Assembly: GCA_002471975.1 (NCBI GenBank)
Contig: DKQZ01000032.1
Location: forward strand, 4,082 to 68,081
DNA length: 64,000 nt
Source: Dialister sp. UBA7295
GTDB lineage: Bacteria; Bacillota; Negativicutes; Veillonellales; Dialisteraceae
Direction of reading: 5' to 3'
A program made the translations under genes and the position numbers. Under the pieces are notes generated by a model. The model worked only from the letters and a program-made list of their open reading frames with translations, did not search any database and had not been told where the DNA came from. The first letter of the stretch is position 1. Each line of letters opens with the position of its first letter. This document shows, piece by piece, positions 16,737 to 25,843 of the stretch.

Positions 16737-18100
16737 TGGAGCCCCTCGAGCTTTCCCATGAAGGTTTCAAGGCCTATGATATCCGCGGCATTGTGCCCAC
16801 GGAGGTGAATGAAGAGCTTGCCTACCGGGTAGGCAGGGCTTATGCTTCCCTGTATCATCCGAAAACCATGTGTATCGGCTGCGATGTCCGTCCAAGTTCA
16901 GAAAGTATAAAAGCGGCTGCGGCCAAAGGACTCATGGATGGCGGAGCGGATGTCTATGATATAGGACTCTGCGGCACGGAAATGATGTACTTCGGGACAT
17001 TCTATTATGGCATGGATGGCGGGTTTATGATTACTGCCAGTCATAATCCTTCCGATTATAACGGCATCAAGATTGTCCGTCAGGAAGGCATTCCGGTCAG
17101 TGCGGACACGGGGCTGAAGGATATCGAAAATCTTGCGTTCTCCGGAAATTTTGAGGATGCACTGGCGAAGGGAAGACTTTTTACAAAGGAAATACTGGAT
17201 GATTATGTAGAAACAGTCCTTTCTTTCGTGGATACGGAGAAAATAAAGCCCTTCCATATCGTGGTGAATGGCGGTAATGGTTGTGCCAATGTGGTTTTTG
17301 AAAAACTGAAAACCCGGCTGCCCTTTACATTTACGGAACTCAATATGGAGCCTGACGGGTCTTTCCCCCATGGCGTTCCCAATCCCATGCTGGAAGAATG
17401 CCGGAAGCCTCTTGTAGAAGAAGTGCTGAAAGAAAAAGCTGACCTTGGTATTGCCTGGGACGGCGATTTTGACCGCTGTTTCTTCATTGATGAAAATGGT
17501 CATTTTGTGGAAGGCTACTACATGGTGGGCCTCCTTTCTGAATATTTCCTGAAGAGAAATCCGGGAGAGATCATCGTCCATGATCCCCGCGTCTTCTGGT
17601 GTACCGGGAAAATCTGCCATGACCTTGGCGGAAAGGGTGTGGAATCCAAGGGCGGTCATGCTTTTATGAAGGAGACCATGAGGAAAGTCAAAGCCATTTA
17701 TGGCGCGGAAAATTCGGCTCATCACTTTTTCCGTGAATTTTCCTACTGCGATTCCGGCATGATTCCATGGCTCATTGTGACCCAGATCATGAGTGAGAAG
17801 GGAAAGCATCTGGGCGAGCTCGTGGCGGCCATGGAAGAAGAATTCCCCTGCAGCGGGGAAATCAATCTCACAGTCAGTGACAGCAGTTATGTCATTGAAA
17901 AAGTGAGGGAGAAATATGCAGAGTCTGCGGTCCATATCGACCTTACCGATGGCATAGGAGTGGAATTTGACAACTGGCGGTTCAACCTCCGCCCGTCCAA
18001 CACGGAGCCCCTGATCCGTTTCAATATGGAAACGGAACATGACCGGCCGCTTCTGGAAGAAAAGAAAAACGAAGTTATCAATTTCATCAAATCTTTGTGA
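16736..18100 (+). CDS. Phosphomannomutase/phosphoglucomutase
   Basis: A 454-residue alpha-D-phosphohexomutase of the ManB/AlgC group, interconverting hexose 1- and 6-phosphates for surface polysaccharide precursors. The phosphoserine loop is TASHNPSDYNG near residue 102, the magnesium loop is DGDFDR near 242, and the sugar-phosphate loop is RPSNTEPLIR near the C-terminus. The order of the four domains and the length are normal. Start ATG overlaps the yerC stop codon by one base. A terminator follows. Mannose versus glucose preference cannot be decided from motifs. Confidence 0.93.
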   Translation: MEPLELSHEGFKAYDIRGIVPTEVNEELAYRVGRAYASLYHPKTMCIGCDVRPSSESIKAAAAKGLMDGGADVYDIGLCGTEMMYFGTFYYGMDGGFMITASHNPSDYNGIKIVRQEGIPVSADTGLKDIENLAFSGNFEDALAKGRLFTKEILDDYVETVLSFVDTEKIKPFHIVVNGGNGCANVVFEKLKTRLPFTFTELNMEPDGSFPHGVPNPMLEECRKPLVEEVLKEKADLGIAWDGDFDRCFFIDENGHFVEGYYMVGLLSEYFLKRNPGEIIVHDPRVFWCTGKICHDLGGKGVESKGGHAFMKETMRKVKAIYGAENSAHHFFREFSYCDSGMIPWLIVTQIMSEKGKHLGELVAAMEEEFPCSGEINLTVSDSSYVIEKVREKYAESAVHIDLTDGIGVEFDNWRFNLRPSNTEPLIRFNMETEHDRPLLEEKKNEVINFIKSL

Positions 18101-18102
18101 TT

Positions 18103-18137
18103 GAAGCGCCGGGGGATGACCTCCGGCGCTTTTGTGC
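18103..18137 (+). terminator. Terminator of the yerC-phosphohexomutase operon
   Basis: AAGCGCCGG...TCCGGCGCTTTT hairpin followed by TTTTGT. Confidence 0.75.
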
Positions 18138-18219
18138 GGGACGCAAATGCTATGGCGGCCTATAAATATAATCTTTAATATGGGCCCTTGAAAAAACGAA
18201 TACAGGGTAGTCGGTCTAT

Positions 18220-18227
18220 GGTAAAAT
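18220..18227 (+). promoter_or_regulatory. Possible extended -10 promoter of fumC
   Basis: TGGTAAAAT extended -10 (TAAAAT 18222-18227), 45 bases before the start codon; no convincing -35. Confidence 0.4.
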
Positions 18228-18271
18228 AATATTAGCAGTTCCTGTAACATTTTCTGCAAAGGAGTATGACT

Positions 18272-19660
18272 ATGGAATATCGTATCGAGCATGATTCCCT
18301 TGGTGAAGTGAAGGTACCGGCCAACCATATGTGGGGCGCCCAGACCCAGCGGTCTTTTGAAAATTTCAAAATCGGCAATCTGGAAATGCCCCGTGAAATC
18401 ATCCGGGCTTTTGCCATTCTGAAGAAGAGCGCTGCTGCCGTCAATATGGAAGAGGGCGAGCTGGATCCGGACAAGGCAAAAGTCATTATGGAAGCCTGCG
18501 ATGAAATCCTTGATGGCAAATGGCCCAATGAATTCCCGCTGAAAATTTACCAGACCGGTTCCGGTACCCAGAGCAATATGAATATGAACGAAGTAGTTGC
18601 TCATATTGCCAATGCAAAATTGGAAAAGGCAGGAAGCTCCAAACGGGTTCATCCGAATGACGACGTCAACCATGGCCAGTCCTCCAATGATACATTCCCC
18701 ACGGCTTCCCATGTAGCTGCCGTCCAGGTGCTTCATGAAAGACTGTATAAACAGCTGGATGAGCTGATTGCCACCCTTGATCAGAAGAGTGAAGATTTCA
18801 TGCATATCGTCAAAATCGGCCGTACCCACTGCCAGGATGCCGTGCCCCTTACCCTGGGCCAGGAAATTTCCGGCTGGGCTGAAATGCTGAAGAAATCCAA
18901 AGCCATGATCCAGCAGGCAGAAACCCATCTCCATGGACTTGCCATTGGTGGGACTGCCGTTGGTACGGGTCTCAATGCGACGAAGGGTTTCGGCGAAAAA
19001 GTCGCTGCTGCCATCAGCAGAGAAACGGGAATCGACTTCTACTCCGAACCCAATAAATTCTATGCTTTGACCGGCCGTGACGATTTCGTATTCTGTCATG
19101 GCGCTTTGGAAGCCCTGGCTACGGATGCCATGAAGATGGTGGATGATCTCCGCCTCCTCGCCGCAGGCCCCCGCGCAGGCCTTGGAGAACTTTCCATTCC
19201 TGCCAATGAACCGGGATCTTCCATCATGCCGGGCAAGGTCAATCCGACCCAGTGTGAAGCGGTGACCATGGTGGCCTGCCGTGTCCATGGCAACCAGGCC
19301 TGCATTGCCCTCGCTTCTTCCCAGGGCCGTTTTGAACTGAACGTATATGCGCCAATCATTGCCCATTCCTTCATCCAGTCCGTACGCCTTCTGGGCGATG
19401 TGCTCCATTCCTTCGATATCCACTGCGCTGTAGGCATCGAACCGAACCTGGAACGGATCAATGAACTGGTCAATAAATCGCTCATGCTCGTTACCGCTCT
19501 TTCCCCACACATCGGCTATGAAAAATCTGCCACCATCGCCAAGACCGCTTTCAAGGACAAGAGCTCCCTCAAGGAAGCTGCTTTGAAGCTTGGCTATGTG
19601 ACGGAAGAAGAATTCGATGCCTGGGTGGTACCGAAAGACATGACCAATGTAGACAGATAA
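18272..19660 (+). CDS. fumC: Class II fumarate hydratase
   Basis: A 462-residue fumarase converting fumarate and malate. The N-terminal IEHDSLGEVKVPANHMWGAQTQRS block, GRTHCQDAVPL (near 183-193) and the superfamily signature SSIMPGKVNPTQCEA (near 313-325) are all intact. The second of two close ATGs is chosen: AAAGGAG is seven bases before 18272 but only one base before the ATG at 18266. It is a single-gene unit between terminators. In a Dialister-like anaerobe it would serve the reductive succinate/propionate branch; this role is inferred. Confidence 0.96.
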   Translation: MEYRIEHDSLGEVKVPANHMWGAQTQRSFENFKIGNLEMPREIIRAFAILKKSAAAVNMEEGELDPDKAKVIMEACDEILDGKWPNEFPLKIYQTGSGTQSNMNMNEVVAHIANAKLEKAGSSKRVHPNDDVNHGQSSNDTFPTASHVAAVQVLHERLYKQLDELIATLDQKSEDFMHIVKIGRTHCQDAVPLTLGQEISGWAEMLKKSKAMIQQAETHLHGLAIGGTAVGTGLNATKGFGEKVAAAISRETGIDFYSEPNKFYALTGRDDFVFCHGALEALATDAMKMVDDLRLLAAGPRAGLGELSIPANEPGSSIMPGKVNPTQCEAVTMVACRVHGNQACIALASSQGRFELNVYAPIIAHSFIQSVRLLGDVLHSFDIHCAVGIEPNLERINELVNKSLMLVTALSPHIGYEKSATIAKTAFKDKSSLKEAALKLGYVTEEEFDAWVVPKDMTNVDR

Positions 19661-19663
19661 ATA

Positions 19664-19718
19664 AAAGCAAATATAAAACAGGGTGGATCGAATCCATCCT
19701 GTTTTATATTTGCTTTTT
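19664..19718 (+). terminator. Long terminator of fumC
   Basis: A nearly perfect stem of more than 20 pairs (AGCAAATATAAAACAGG / CCTGTTTTATATTTGCT) capped by GGATTCGATCC-type inner pairs, followed by TTTTTG. Confidence 0.85.
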
Positions 19719-19979
19719 GTTTCATGATGGGAAATAAAATATTTTATTTCATGTTTTACATTCCCTTTACAGAACCGGCCTTAACGGGTCCGGTTTTATT
19801 TTATATAATAAAAGAAACCTCACTCTTTGGTCATTATAAAGATATTTTATTTCCATTATGTTATATTTTCGTGAAGAAAAAATTGGTCCGTCCCCCATTT
19901 GACCCCGTTTTGTGCTAGAATAGTAGCGTTCACTTGTTATAAAATAGATAAGGTTATATTTTTATATACAGGAGGTTGT
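19719..19979. other. Intergenic region: palindrome and orphan hairpin
   Basis: This gap before rbsK holds a perfect 20-base AT-rich palindrome, GAAATAAAATATTTTATTTC (19731-19750). A terminator-like hairpin follows, AACCGG...CCGGTT plus TTATTTTAT (19773-19803), with no gene in front of it. Nearer to rbsK is an extended -10, TGCTAGAAT (TAGAAT 19916-19921), with a weak -35, a candidate operon promoter. I see no supported coding region; an in-frame open stretch here lacks a ribosome site. Confidence 0.55.
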
Positions 19980-20870
19980 ATGGGTCATATATCTGTAATC
20001 GGCAGCTGCAATATGGACCTTACCGTGGAAGCGGACCGGAGACCCCTGGCCGGCGAAACCGTCATGGGGAAGAGACTCATTGTTTCTCCCGGAGGCAAGG
20101 GAGCCAATCAGGCCGTTGCCGCAGCCAGGCTGGGCGAAGAAGTATACATGATCGGCTGCGTGGGCAATGATGCCTATGGGAAAGGTATGCTGGAAGCTCT
20201 CCAAAACAGCGGGGTAAAGACTGACTACGTATCTGTACTGGATGATGTGAATACAGGGACTGCCCACATCATTCTGGCCGAGGGGGATAACAGTATCATC
20301 GTTCTCAAGGGGGCCAATGACCGGGTAACGAGGAAAGTGGTGGATGACGCTTTTGAAATCATCCGCACTTCGGATCTGGTCATGCTGCAGCATGAGATTC
20401 CCCTGGATACCATTGGCTATATCATTGACCGCTGCTATGAGGAAAATGTGCCGGTCATGCTGAATCCTGCGCCCTATATGGACATCCCGTCTGACTGGAT
20501 TTACAAAGTGACCTACATCACCCCCAATGAACACGAAGCGGCCCTCATGTTCCATGGCATGGACCGGGATGAAATCCTGAAATCCCATGCGGGCAAAGTC
20601 ATCATGACCGTGGGAAGCGAAGGCGTGGTTTATGGGGAAGAAAATGAAATTGTTCATGTTCCCGGTTTTCATGTCCCTGTAGTCGATACGACCGGTGCCG
20701 GAGATACATTTAATGGAGCTTTTGCGGCCGGACGCTGTGAGGGCCTTTCCATCCGGGAGGCCATTCGTTTTGCCAATGCGGCTGCAGCGCTCTCTGTCGG
20801 AAAGATTGGTGCCCAGGGGGGAATGCCCTGGCGTAAAGAAGTGGAGGAAATGCTTACATGCAGAAAGTAG
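19980..20870 (+). CDS. rbsK: Ribokinase
   Basis: A 296-residue PfkB-family sugar kinase that phosphorylates ribose at O5. N-terminal IGSCNMDLTVEADRRP, the first signature GGKGANQAVAAARLG, and the second signature DTTGAGDTFNG near residues 236-246, with the catalytic Asp, are clear. The ATG at 19980 lies seven bases after GGAGG; longer in-frame starts upstream enter the promoter region. It leads the ribose operon rbsKDACB and overlaps rbsD by 13 bases. The order differs from E. coli, where the kinase is near the end. Confidence 0.93.
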   Translation: MGHISVIGSCNMDLTVEADRRPLAGETVMGKRLIVSPGGKGANQAVAAARLGEEVYMIGCVGNDAYGKGMLEALQNSGVKTDYVSVLDDVNTGTAHIILAEGDNSIIVLKGANDRVTRKVVDDAFEIIRTSDLVMLQHEIPLDTIGYIIDRCYEENVPVMLNPAPYMDIPSDWIYKVTYITPNEHEAALMFHGMDRDEILKSHAGKVIMTVGSEGVVYGEENEIVHVPGFHVPVVDTTGAGDTFNGAFAAGRCEGLSIREAIRFANAAAALSVGKIGAQGGMPWRKEVEEMLTCRK

Positions 20871-21262
20871 GAATTCTGAACAGTCATATCGCCAAAGTGC
20901 TGGCAGACCTGGGCCATACAGACAAGATCTGCGTCGGAGATTGCGGTCTGCCGGTACCGGCAGGAGTACCGAAGATTGACCTTGCTCTCCGGTTCAGGGA
21001 GCCTCTTTTCATTGAAGTGGTCAAAGAGATGGCTAAATACATGCAGATCGAAAAAATCTATCTGGCGCCGGAAACAAAGGAAAAGAATCCGGCCCAGTGG
21101 AAGGCGTTGCAGGAAGTCTTCCCGGAAGACAAGGTGGAATGGGTCCTGCTGAAGGATCATGAAGAACTGAAAGCCCGGGAAAAGGACTGCAAAGCGGTGA
21201 TCCGCACCGGTGAAGTCACTCCGTTTTCCAATATTATTCTCCAGTCCGGAGTCATCTTCTAA
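20858..21262 (+). CDS. rbsD: D-ribose pyranase
   Basis: A 134-residue RbsD/FucU-family mutarotase that converts beta-pyranose to beta-furanose ribose, the form used by ribokinase. N-terminal ILNSHIAKVLADLGHTDKI with the catalytic His, and GLPVPAGVPKIDLAL, match the family; the C-terminal ends with the family's TGE-x-TPFSNIIL. Start overlaps rbsK and lies within an upstream AAGAAGTGGAGG region. Second gene of the ribose operon. Confidence 0.95.
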   Translation: MQKVGILNSHIAKVLADLGHTDKICVGDCGLPVPAGVPKIDLALRFREPLFIEVVKEMAKYMQIEKIYLAPETKEKNPAQWKALQEVFPEDKVEWVLLKDHEELKAREKDCKAVIRTGEVTPFSNIILQSGVIF

Positions 21263-21274
21263 AGAGGAGTACTT

Positions 21275-22756
21275 ATGGATATAAATATGGTAGGGATCTG
21301 CAAGTCCTTCGGTACGAACAAAGTACTGGGCGGAGTCAATCTGCACATCCGTCCCGGTGAGGTTCATGCCCTCATGGGCGAAAACGGGGCCGGCAAATCC
21401 ACGTTAATGAATATTCTGACCGGTATCCATAAAGCCGATGCCGGGACGATCATGGTGGATGGGAAAGAAGTGACCTTCCGCAACAATAAGGATGCGGAAG
21501 AACACGGCATCGCCTTTATTCATCAGGAACTGAACATCTGGCCGAACCTGACGGTACTGGAAAACCTTTTTCTTACCAATCAGCCCAAAACAGGATTCGG
21601 CCTGATTGACTACAAAAAAATGCGAAAAATGGCAGAGGATAAATGCAAAGAAGTGGGCATCGATCTTCCGCTGGATGAAATTGCAGGCGAATGCTCCGTG
21701 GGCCAGCAGCAGATGACTGAAATCACCCGAAGCCTCATGCTGGATGCGAAAACGGTCATCATGGATGAACCGACGGCAGCACTGACAGAACGCGAAACGG
21801 ACCGCCTTTTTGAAGTCATGAGGAAACTCAAGGCGAAAGGGGTCTCCATCATCTATATTTCCCACCGCATGGAAGAAGTATTTGCCAACTGCGATACCAT
21901 TACGGTCATGCGCGATGGCCAGACCATCAGCTCCAGGCCCACGGAAGAAACGAATATGGACCAGATTGTAGGGGACATGGTCGGCCGTGTCATGAGTGAA
22001 TACTATCCGGCCCGCACCAACGTGCCGGGAGACGAAGTCTTCCGGGTGGAACATTTCAACCAGCCCGGAGTTTTCAAAGATATCAGCTTCAATCTGCGCA
22101 AGGGGGAAATCCTGGGTGTGGCAGGGCTCATGGGCGCCGGCCGTACGGAAATCATGCGTGCCATCTTTGGCGTGGATCCTCATGAATCGGGCAAGCTGTA
22201 TCTGGAAGGCAAAGAAATCACCATCAGGAATCCCCTCGATGCCATCCGTCATGATTTCGGTTTCATTACGGAAAACAGAAAGACCGAAGGACTCATCCTT
22301 GATTTCTCTATTGAACGAAATATTGCCCTTCCCAGTGAGGAAAGACTGGCCAAAGGCCATGTAATCAATGATAAAGAGGAATTCAATTTCTCACAGGAAT
22401 TGTCAAAACGGCTCGGCGTCAAGGCGCAGGATATCAATCTGGCTGCCAGCACCCTTTCCGGCGGGAACCAGCAGAAAGTGGTTATCGCCAAATGGGTGGG
22501 CATGAAGCCGAAGCTCCTGATTCTTGATGAGCCGACCCGGGGGATTGATATCGGGGCCAAGAAAGATATTTATGATCTGATGAATGAACTCACCGCCCGC
22601 GGCGTGTCCATCATCATGGTTTCGTCCGAGCTTCCCGAAGTCATCGGCATGAGCGACAGGATTCTTGTCATTCATGAAGGGAAAGTGGCAGGCATCGTGG
22701 AACATAAAGATGCCACCCAGACACGAATTATGACACTTGCAACCGGAGGAGAATAA
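21275..22756 (+). CDS. rbsA: Ribose ABC transporter ATP-binding protein
   Basis: A 493-residue protein with two fused ABC domains, as usual for monosaccharide importers. The first domain has Walker A GENGAGKST (about 35-43), signature CSVGQQQMTEI and Walker B VIMDEPTAAL. The second has the degenerate P-loop GLMGAGRTEI near 285, signature LSGGNQQKVVIAKW and Walker B LLILDEPTRGID. This is the standard RbsA/MglA asymmetry. ATG follows AGAGGAG. Operon partner of rbsC and rbsB. Confidence 0.95.
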   Translation: MDINMVGICKSFGTNKVLGGVNLHIRPGEVHALMGENGAGKSTLMNILTGIHKADAGTIMVDGKEVTFRNNKDAEEHGIAFIHQELNIWPNLTVLENLFLTNQPKTGFGLIDYKKMRKMAEDKCKEVGIDLPLDEIAGECSVGQQQMTEITRSLMLDAKTVIMDEPTAALTERETDRLFEVMRKLKAKGVSIIYISHRMEEVFANCDTITVMRDGQTISSRPTEETNMDQIVGDMVGRVMSEYYPARTNVPGDEVFRVEHFNQPGVFKDISFNLRKGEILGVAGLMGAGRTEIMRAIFGVDPHESGKLYLEGKEITIRNPLDAIRHDFGFITENRKTEGLILDFSIERNIALPSEERLAKGHVINDKEEFNFSQELSKRLGVKAQDINLAASTLSGGNQQKVVIAKWVGMKPKLLILDEPTRGIDIGAKKDIYDLMNELTARGVSIIMVSSELPEVIGMSDRILVIHEGKVAGIVEHKDATQTRIMTLATGGE

Positions 22757-22758
22757 GC

Positions 22759-23697
22759 ATGAGTTCCGAAAAAATCAAAAATATGGTAAGAGAAATGGGT
22801 CCGCTGATTGGACTGATCCTTCTCTTCATCGTCATTTCCGCATTAAATGACAGCTTTATCGATCCATCCAACCTGAAGAATCTGGCCCGCCAGATTTCCA
22901 TCAATGCCCTGATCGCCTTCGGTATGACTTTTGTCATACTGACCGGCGGAATCGATCTTTCTGTAGGCAGTATCCTGGCCTTGTCCAGTGCACTTATGGC
23001 AAGCATGATCGCCAAAGGCACGAATCCGGAAATGGCTATCGTATTTTCCGCGTTCATCGGTATCCTGCTTGGCGCTATTAACGGTATTATTATTTCCTAT
23101 GGCAAGGTAGCCCCCTTTATTGCTACCCTGGCAACGATGACCATTTATCGCGGCAGTACTCTCGTATATACTCACGGCAACCCGATTTCCGGCCTTTCCG
23201 AAGATCCGATTTTTACCGCTTTCGGTCAGGGATTTATCCTGGATATTCCTGTGCCGGCTATCGTTATGCTGATCGCTTTCTTCATTCTGTACTTCATCCT
23301 GAAGAAGACTCCTCTTGGCCGTCAGACTTATGCAGTAGGGGGCAATGAAAAGGTTTCCTATATTTCCGGCATCAAGATTGACAGAATCAAGATTTTCGCT
23401 TATGCTCTTACAGGATGTCTCTGCGCCATCGCAGGCGCCATCCTGACAGCCCGCCTGAACAGTGCCCAGCCGACAGCCGGCATGGGTTATGAACTCGACG
23501 CTATTGCGGCAGTCGTTTTGGGCGGCACATCCCTTTCCGGCGGCAAAGGCCGTATTTCCGGCACCCTGATTGGCGCACTCATCATCGGTACCCTGAATAA
23601 CGGTCTTAATATACTGAATGTATCCAGCTTCTATCAGCAGGTTGTCAAAGGTATCGTTATTTTGCTCGCAGTACTTATGGATCGCAAGAAAAACTAA
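22759..23697 (+). CDS. rbsC: Ribose ABC transporter permease
   Basis: A 312-residue BPD_transp_2-family permease with about eight to ten membrane helices. TGGIDLSVGSILALSS near the N-terminus and GYELDAIAAVVLGGTSLSGGKG near the C-terminus are the family signatures. It forms the inner-membrane channel with RbsA. The gene begins two bases after the rbsA stop with GGAGG inside the rbsA end, so the two are tightly coupled. Confidence 0.95.
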   Translation: MSSEKIKNMVREMGPLIGLILLFIVISALNDSFIDPSNLKNLARQISINALIAFGMTFVILTGGIDLSVGSILALSSALMASMIAKGTNPEMAIVFSAFIGILLGAINGIIISYGKVAPFIATLATMTIYRGSTLVYTHGNPISGLSEDPIFTAFGQGFILDIPVPAIVMLIAFFILYFILKKTPLGRQTYAVGGNEKVSYISGIKIDRIKIFAYALTGCLCAIAGAILTARLNSAQPTAGMGYELDAIAAVVLGGTSLSGGKGRISGTLIGALIIGTLNNGLNILNVSSFYQQVVKGIVILLAVLMDRKKN

Positions 23698-23709
23698 GGA
23701 GGAAAACAA

Positions 23710-24630
23710 GTGTTAAAGAAAATCGCATTGGCTGCCATGATTGGCGCAGCTCTTATTTCCGCAGCAGGCTGCGGCGGCTCTTCTGATAAAAAGGCAGATG
23801 CTGCTGCATCCGGTTCTAAAAAGATGACCATCGGCTTCTCCGTATCCACCCAGAACAACCCGTTCTTCGTGACCATGGCCAACAGCGTCAAGGCAGCTGC
23901 TGAAAAAGCAGGTGTGACTGTAAAGATTGTTGATGCCCAGAATGACCCCGCTAAACAGTCCAATGATATCGCCGATCTGCTTCAGGGTAATATCAGCGTC
24001 CTCATCGTTAACCCGGTAGACTCCGCTGCAGTTTCCAACTCCGTACTGGCAGCCAACAAGGCAAAGATTCCGGTTATCACCATTGACCGCTCCGCTGATA
24101 AGGGCGAAGTGGCAGCCCACATCGCTTCCAACAATGTCAAAGGCGGAGAAATGGCAGCCGAATACATCGTTTCCAAACTGGGTGAACAGACTCCGGTGGC
24201 TGAACTGGAAGGTATCCCCGGCGCATCTGCTACCCGTGAAAGAGGCCAGGGCTTCCATAATGTAGCTGACAAGAAACTGAAAGTCCTTGCCAAACAGAAT
24301 GCAGACTTCGATCGCGGCAAGGGCCTGACCGTTGCTGAAAATATTCTCCAGGGCAACCCGGACGTAAAGGCTATTTTCGCACAGAATGATGAAATGGCTC
24401 TTGGCGCAGTAAGTGCTGCCAAAGCTGCCAACAAGCAGATTTTCGTTATCGGTTTTGATGGAACTGATGACGGCGTAAAGGCAGTCAATGATGGTTCCAT
24501 GGCTGCTACCATTGCCCAGCAGCCGGACAAGATGGGTGAAATCGGCGTAGATATCGCACTCAAACTGGCTAAAGGCGAAAATGTGGAAAAGAACATTGCC
24601 GTAGATCTTAAGCTGGTAGAAAAGAAATAA
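23710..24630 (+). CDS. rbsB: Ribose ABC transporter substrate-binding lipoprotein
   Basis: A 306-residue periplasmic-binding protein of the sugar-binding type 1/4 fold. It begins with GTG, 8 bases after AAGGAGG, and has a lipoprotein signal with lipobox AAGC (Cys near residue 21), unlike the soluble E. coli RbsB. KMTIGFSVSTQNNPFFVTM, VDAQNDPAKQSNDI and IFAQNDEMALGA are typical of ribose-binding proteins. Last gene of the operon, followed by a strong terminator. No rbsR repressor is adjacent. Confidence 0.93.
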   Translation: MLKKIALAAMIGAALISAAGCGGSSDKKADAAASGSKKMTIGFSVSTQNNPFFVTMANSVKAAAEKAGVTVKIVDAQNDPAKQSNDIADLLQGNISVLIVNPVDSAAVSNSVLAANKAKIPVITIDRSADKGEVAAHIASNNVKGGEMAAEYIVSKLGEQTPVAELEGIPGASATRERGQGFHNVADKKLKVLAKQNADFDRGKGLTVAENILQGNPDVKAIFAQNDEMALGAVSAAKAANKQIFVIGFDGTDDGVKAVNDGSMAATIAQQPDKMGEIGVDIALKLAKGENVEKNIAVDLKLVEKK

Positions 24631-24651
24631 TTGAAATAAATTGACAACCCG

Positions 24652-24685
24652 AAAAGACCGCGGGCATCTGCCCGTGGTCTTTTTG
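24652..24685 (+). terminator. Terminator of the ribose operon
   Basis: AAAAGACC-CGGGC-atct-GCCCG-GGTCTTTTT hairpin. Confidence 0.85.
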
Positions 24686-24754
24686 CGTGGAAATATATCC
24701 GGGTAAAAAGTCGGTCATGTGATAAATTTCCAGGGGGGGAAGTGCCGATTTCCA

Positions 24755-24783
24755 TTGACGAGGGAACGTGGCTTTTTTATAAT
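24755..24783 (+). promoter_or_regulatory. Promoter of murB
   Basis: TTGACG (24755-24760), 17 bases, TATAAT (24778-24783). Confidence 0.75.
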
Positions 24784-24820
24784 AATAGAAGTAACTGATT
24801 CATTGGAAAAAGGAACATGT

Positions 24821-25729
24821 ATGGATAATCAATATGCAGAATTTTTCACCTCTCTGCTTGGTGAAAATCAGATAAAAATCAATGAACCCATGAGCCGTCA
24901 TACCACTTTTGGCATCGGCGGGCCCGCGGATTGTTTTTTAATACCGGAAACATCGGAAGAACTCAGGGCTGTCACGGGACTTGCCCATAAAAATCACATT
25001 CCCCTCTTTATTCTTGGCGGAGGAGCCAATCTGCTTGTCCGGGACAAGGGCATCCGCGGGGTCGTGGTATTTACCGGTCATCTTCAGAATATTGAAAGAA
25101 ACGGAAATCAGCTTAAGGTCTCCAGCGGCGTTTCCACAGCCAGGGCAGCAAAGGCAGCCTATGACGCCGGCCTTTCCGGTATGGAATTTGCCAGCGGCAT
25201 TCCGGGCTCCATCGGTGGCGCGGCTTATATGAATGCCGGGGCCTACGGCGGGGAAATGTCGAAAATCATCGTTTCTGCCACCACCATTGACGGCAGGGGA
25301 GATTTTATTTCCTACGGTGCAGAAGATCTGGGCTATTCTTACCGCCACAGCCGTTTTATGGAAAGCGGGGAAGTGATTGTGGATATTACCCTTTCCCTGA
25401 AATATGGCAATCAGAAGGAAATAAAAGCTCTCATGGATGACCTGAATCATCGGAGACGCACGAAACAGCCTCTGGAGAAAAAGAGCGCAGGCAGCACTTT
25501 CAAGCGTCCGGAGGGCCACTTTGTAGGGCAGATGATTGAAGAGCTGGGGCTCAAGGGCTATGGGTACGGCGACGCGCAGGTATCCGAAAAACATGCCGGC
25601 TTTCTCATCAATAACGGTCATGCCAGCTGTGAGGACATGCTTGCCCTGATTCATGACGTGCAGGATAAAGTGAAAAAAAATTATGGCGTTGATCTGTATA
25701 CGGAAGTGCAGATCGTGGGAGAAGAATAA
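24821..25729 (+). CDS. murB: UDP-N-acetylenolpyruvoylglucosamine reductase
   Basis: A 302-residue FAD enzyme that reduces the enolpyruvyl group to make UDP-MurNAc for peptidoglycan. N-terminal MSRHTTFGIGGPAD and ILGGGANLLVRD bind FAD. GIPGSIGGAAYMNAGAYGGE, SYRHSRF and the catalytic-Ser segment SAGSTFKRP (near 225) are present; length fits the shorter type II form found in Firmicutes. The ATG at 24821 follows AAAGGA; in-frame alternatives upstream overlap the promoter. It is a single unit with its own promoter and terminator. Confidence 0.96.
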   Translation: MDNQYAEFFTSLLGENQIKINEPMSRHTTFGIGGPADCFLIPETSEELRAVTGLAHKNHIPLFILGGGANLLVRDKGIRGVVVFTGHLQNIERNGNQLKVSSGVSTARAAKAAYDAGLSGMEFASGIPGSIGGAAYMNAGAYGGEMSKIIVSATTIDGRGDFISYGAEDLGYSYRHSRFMESGEVIVDITLSLKYGNQKEIKALMDDLNHRRRTKQPLEKKSAGSTFKRPEGHFVGQMIEELGLKGYGYGDAQVSEKHAGFLINNGHASCEDMLALIHDVQDKVKKNYGVDLYTEVQIVGEE

Positions 25730-25776
25730 TTTCTGGAAATAGTAAGACCGGGACCTGCTAACCCCGGAATTTCATG

Positions 25777-25806
25777 AAAAGGCAGGTGCCGGCACCTGCC
25801 TTTTTG
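25777..25806 (+). terminator. Terminator of murB
   Basis: AAAGGCAGGTGCCGGCACCTGCCTTT, a perfect palindrome followed by TTTGCG. Confidence 0.85.
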
Positions 25807-25843
25807 CGTATCTTCGAAGGATGATTGTCCGGAAAGGGAAACT

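Noticed and set aside
16898..19510. 870-residue minus-strand open frame across the phosphohexomutase and fumC
   Set aside because: Spans two real + strand genes and their terminator; composition is that of an antisense shadow.
19724..19918. 64-residue open frame between fumC and rbsK
   Set aside because: No ribosome site, and it crosses a terminator-like hairpin; AT-rich non-coding composition.
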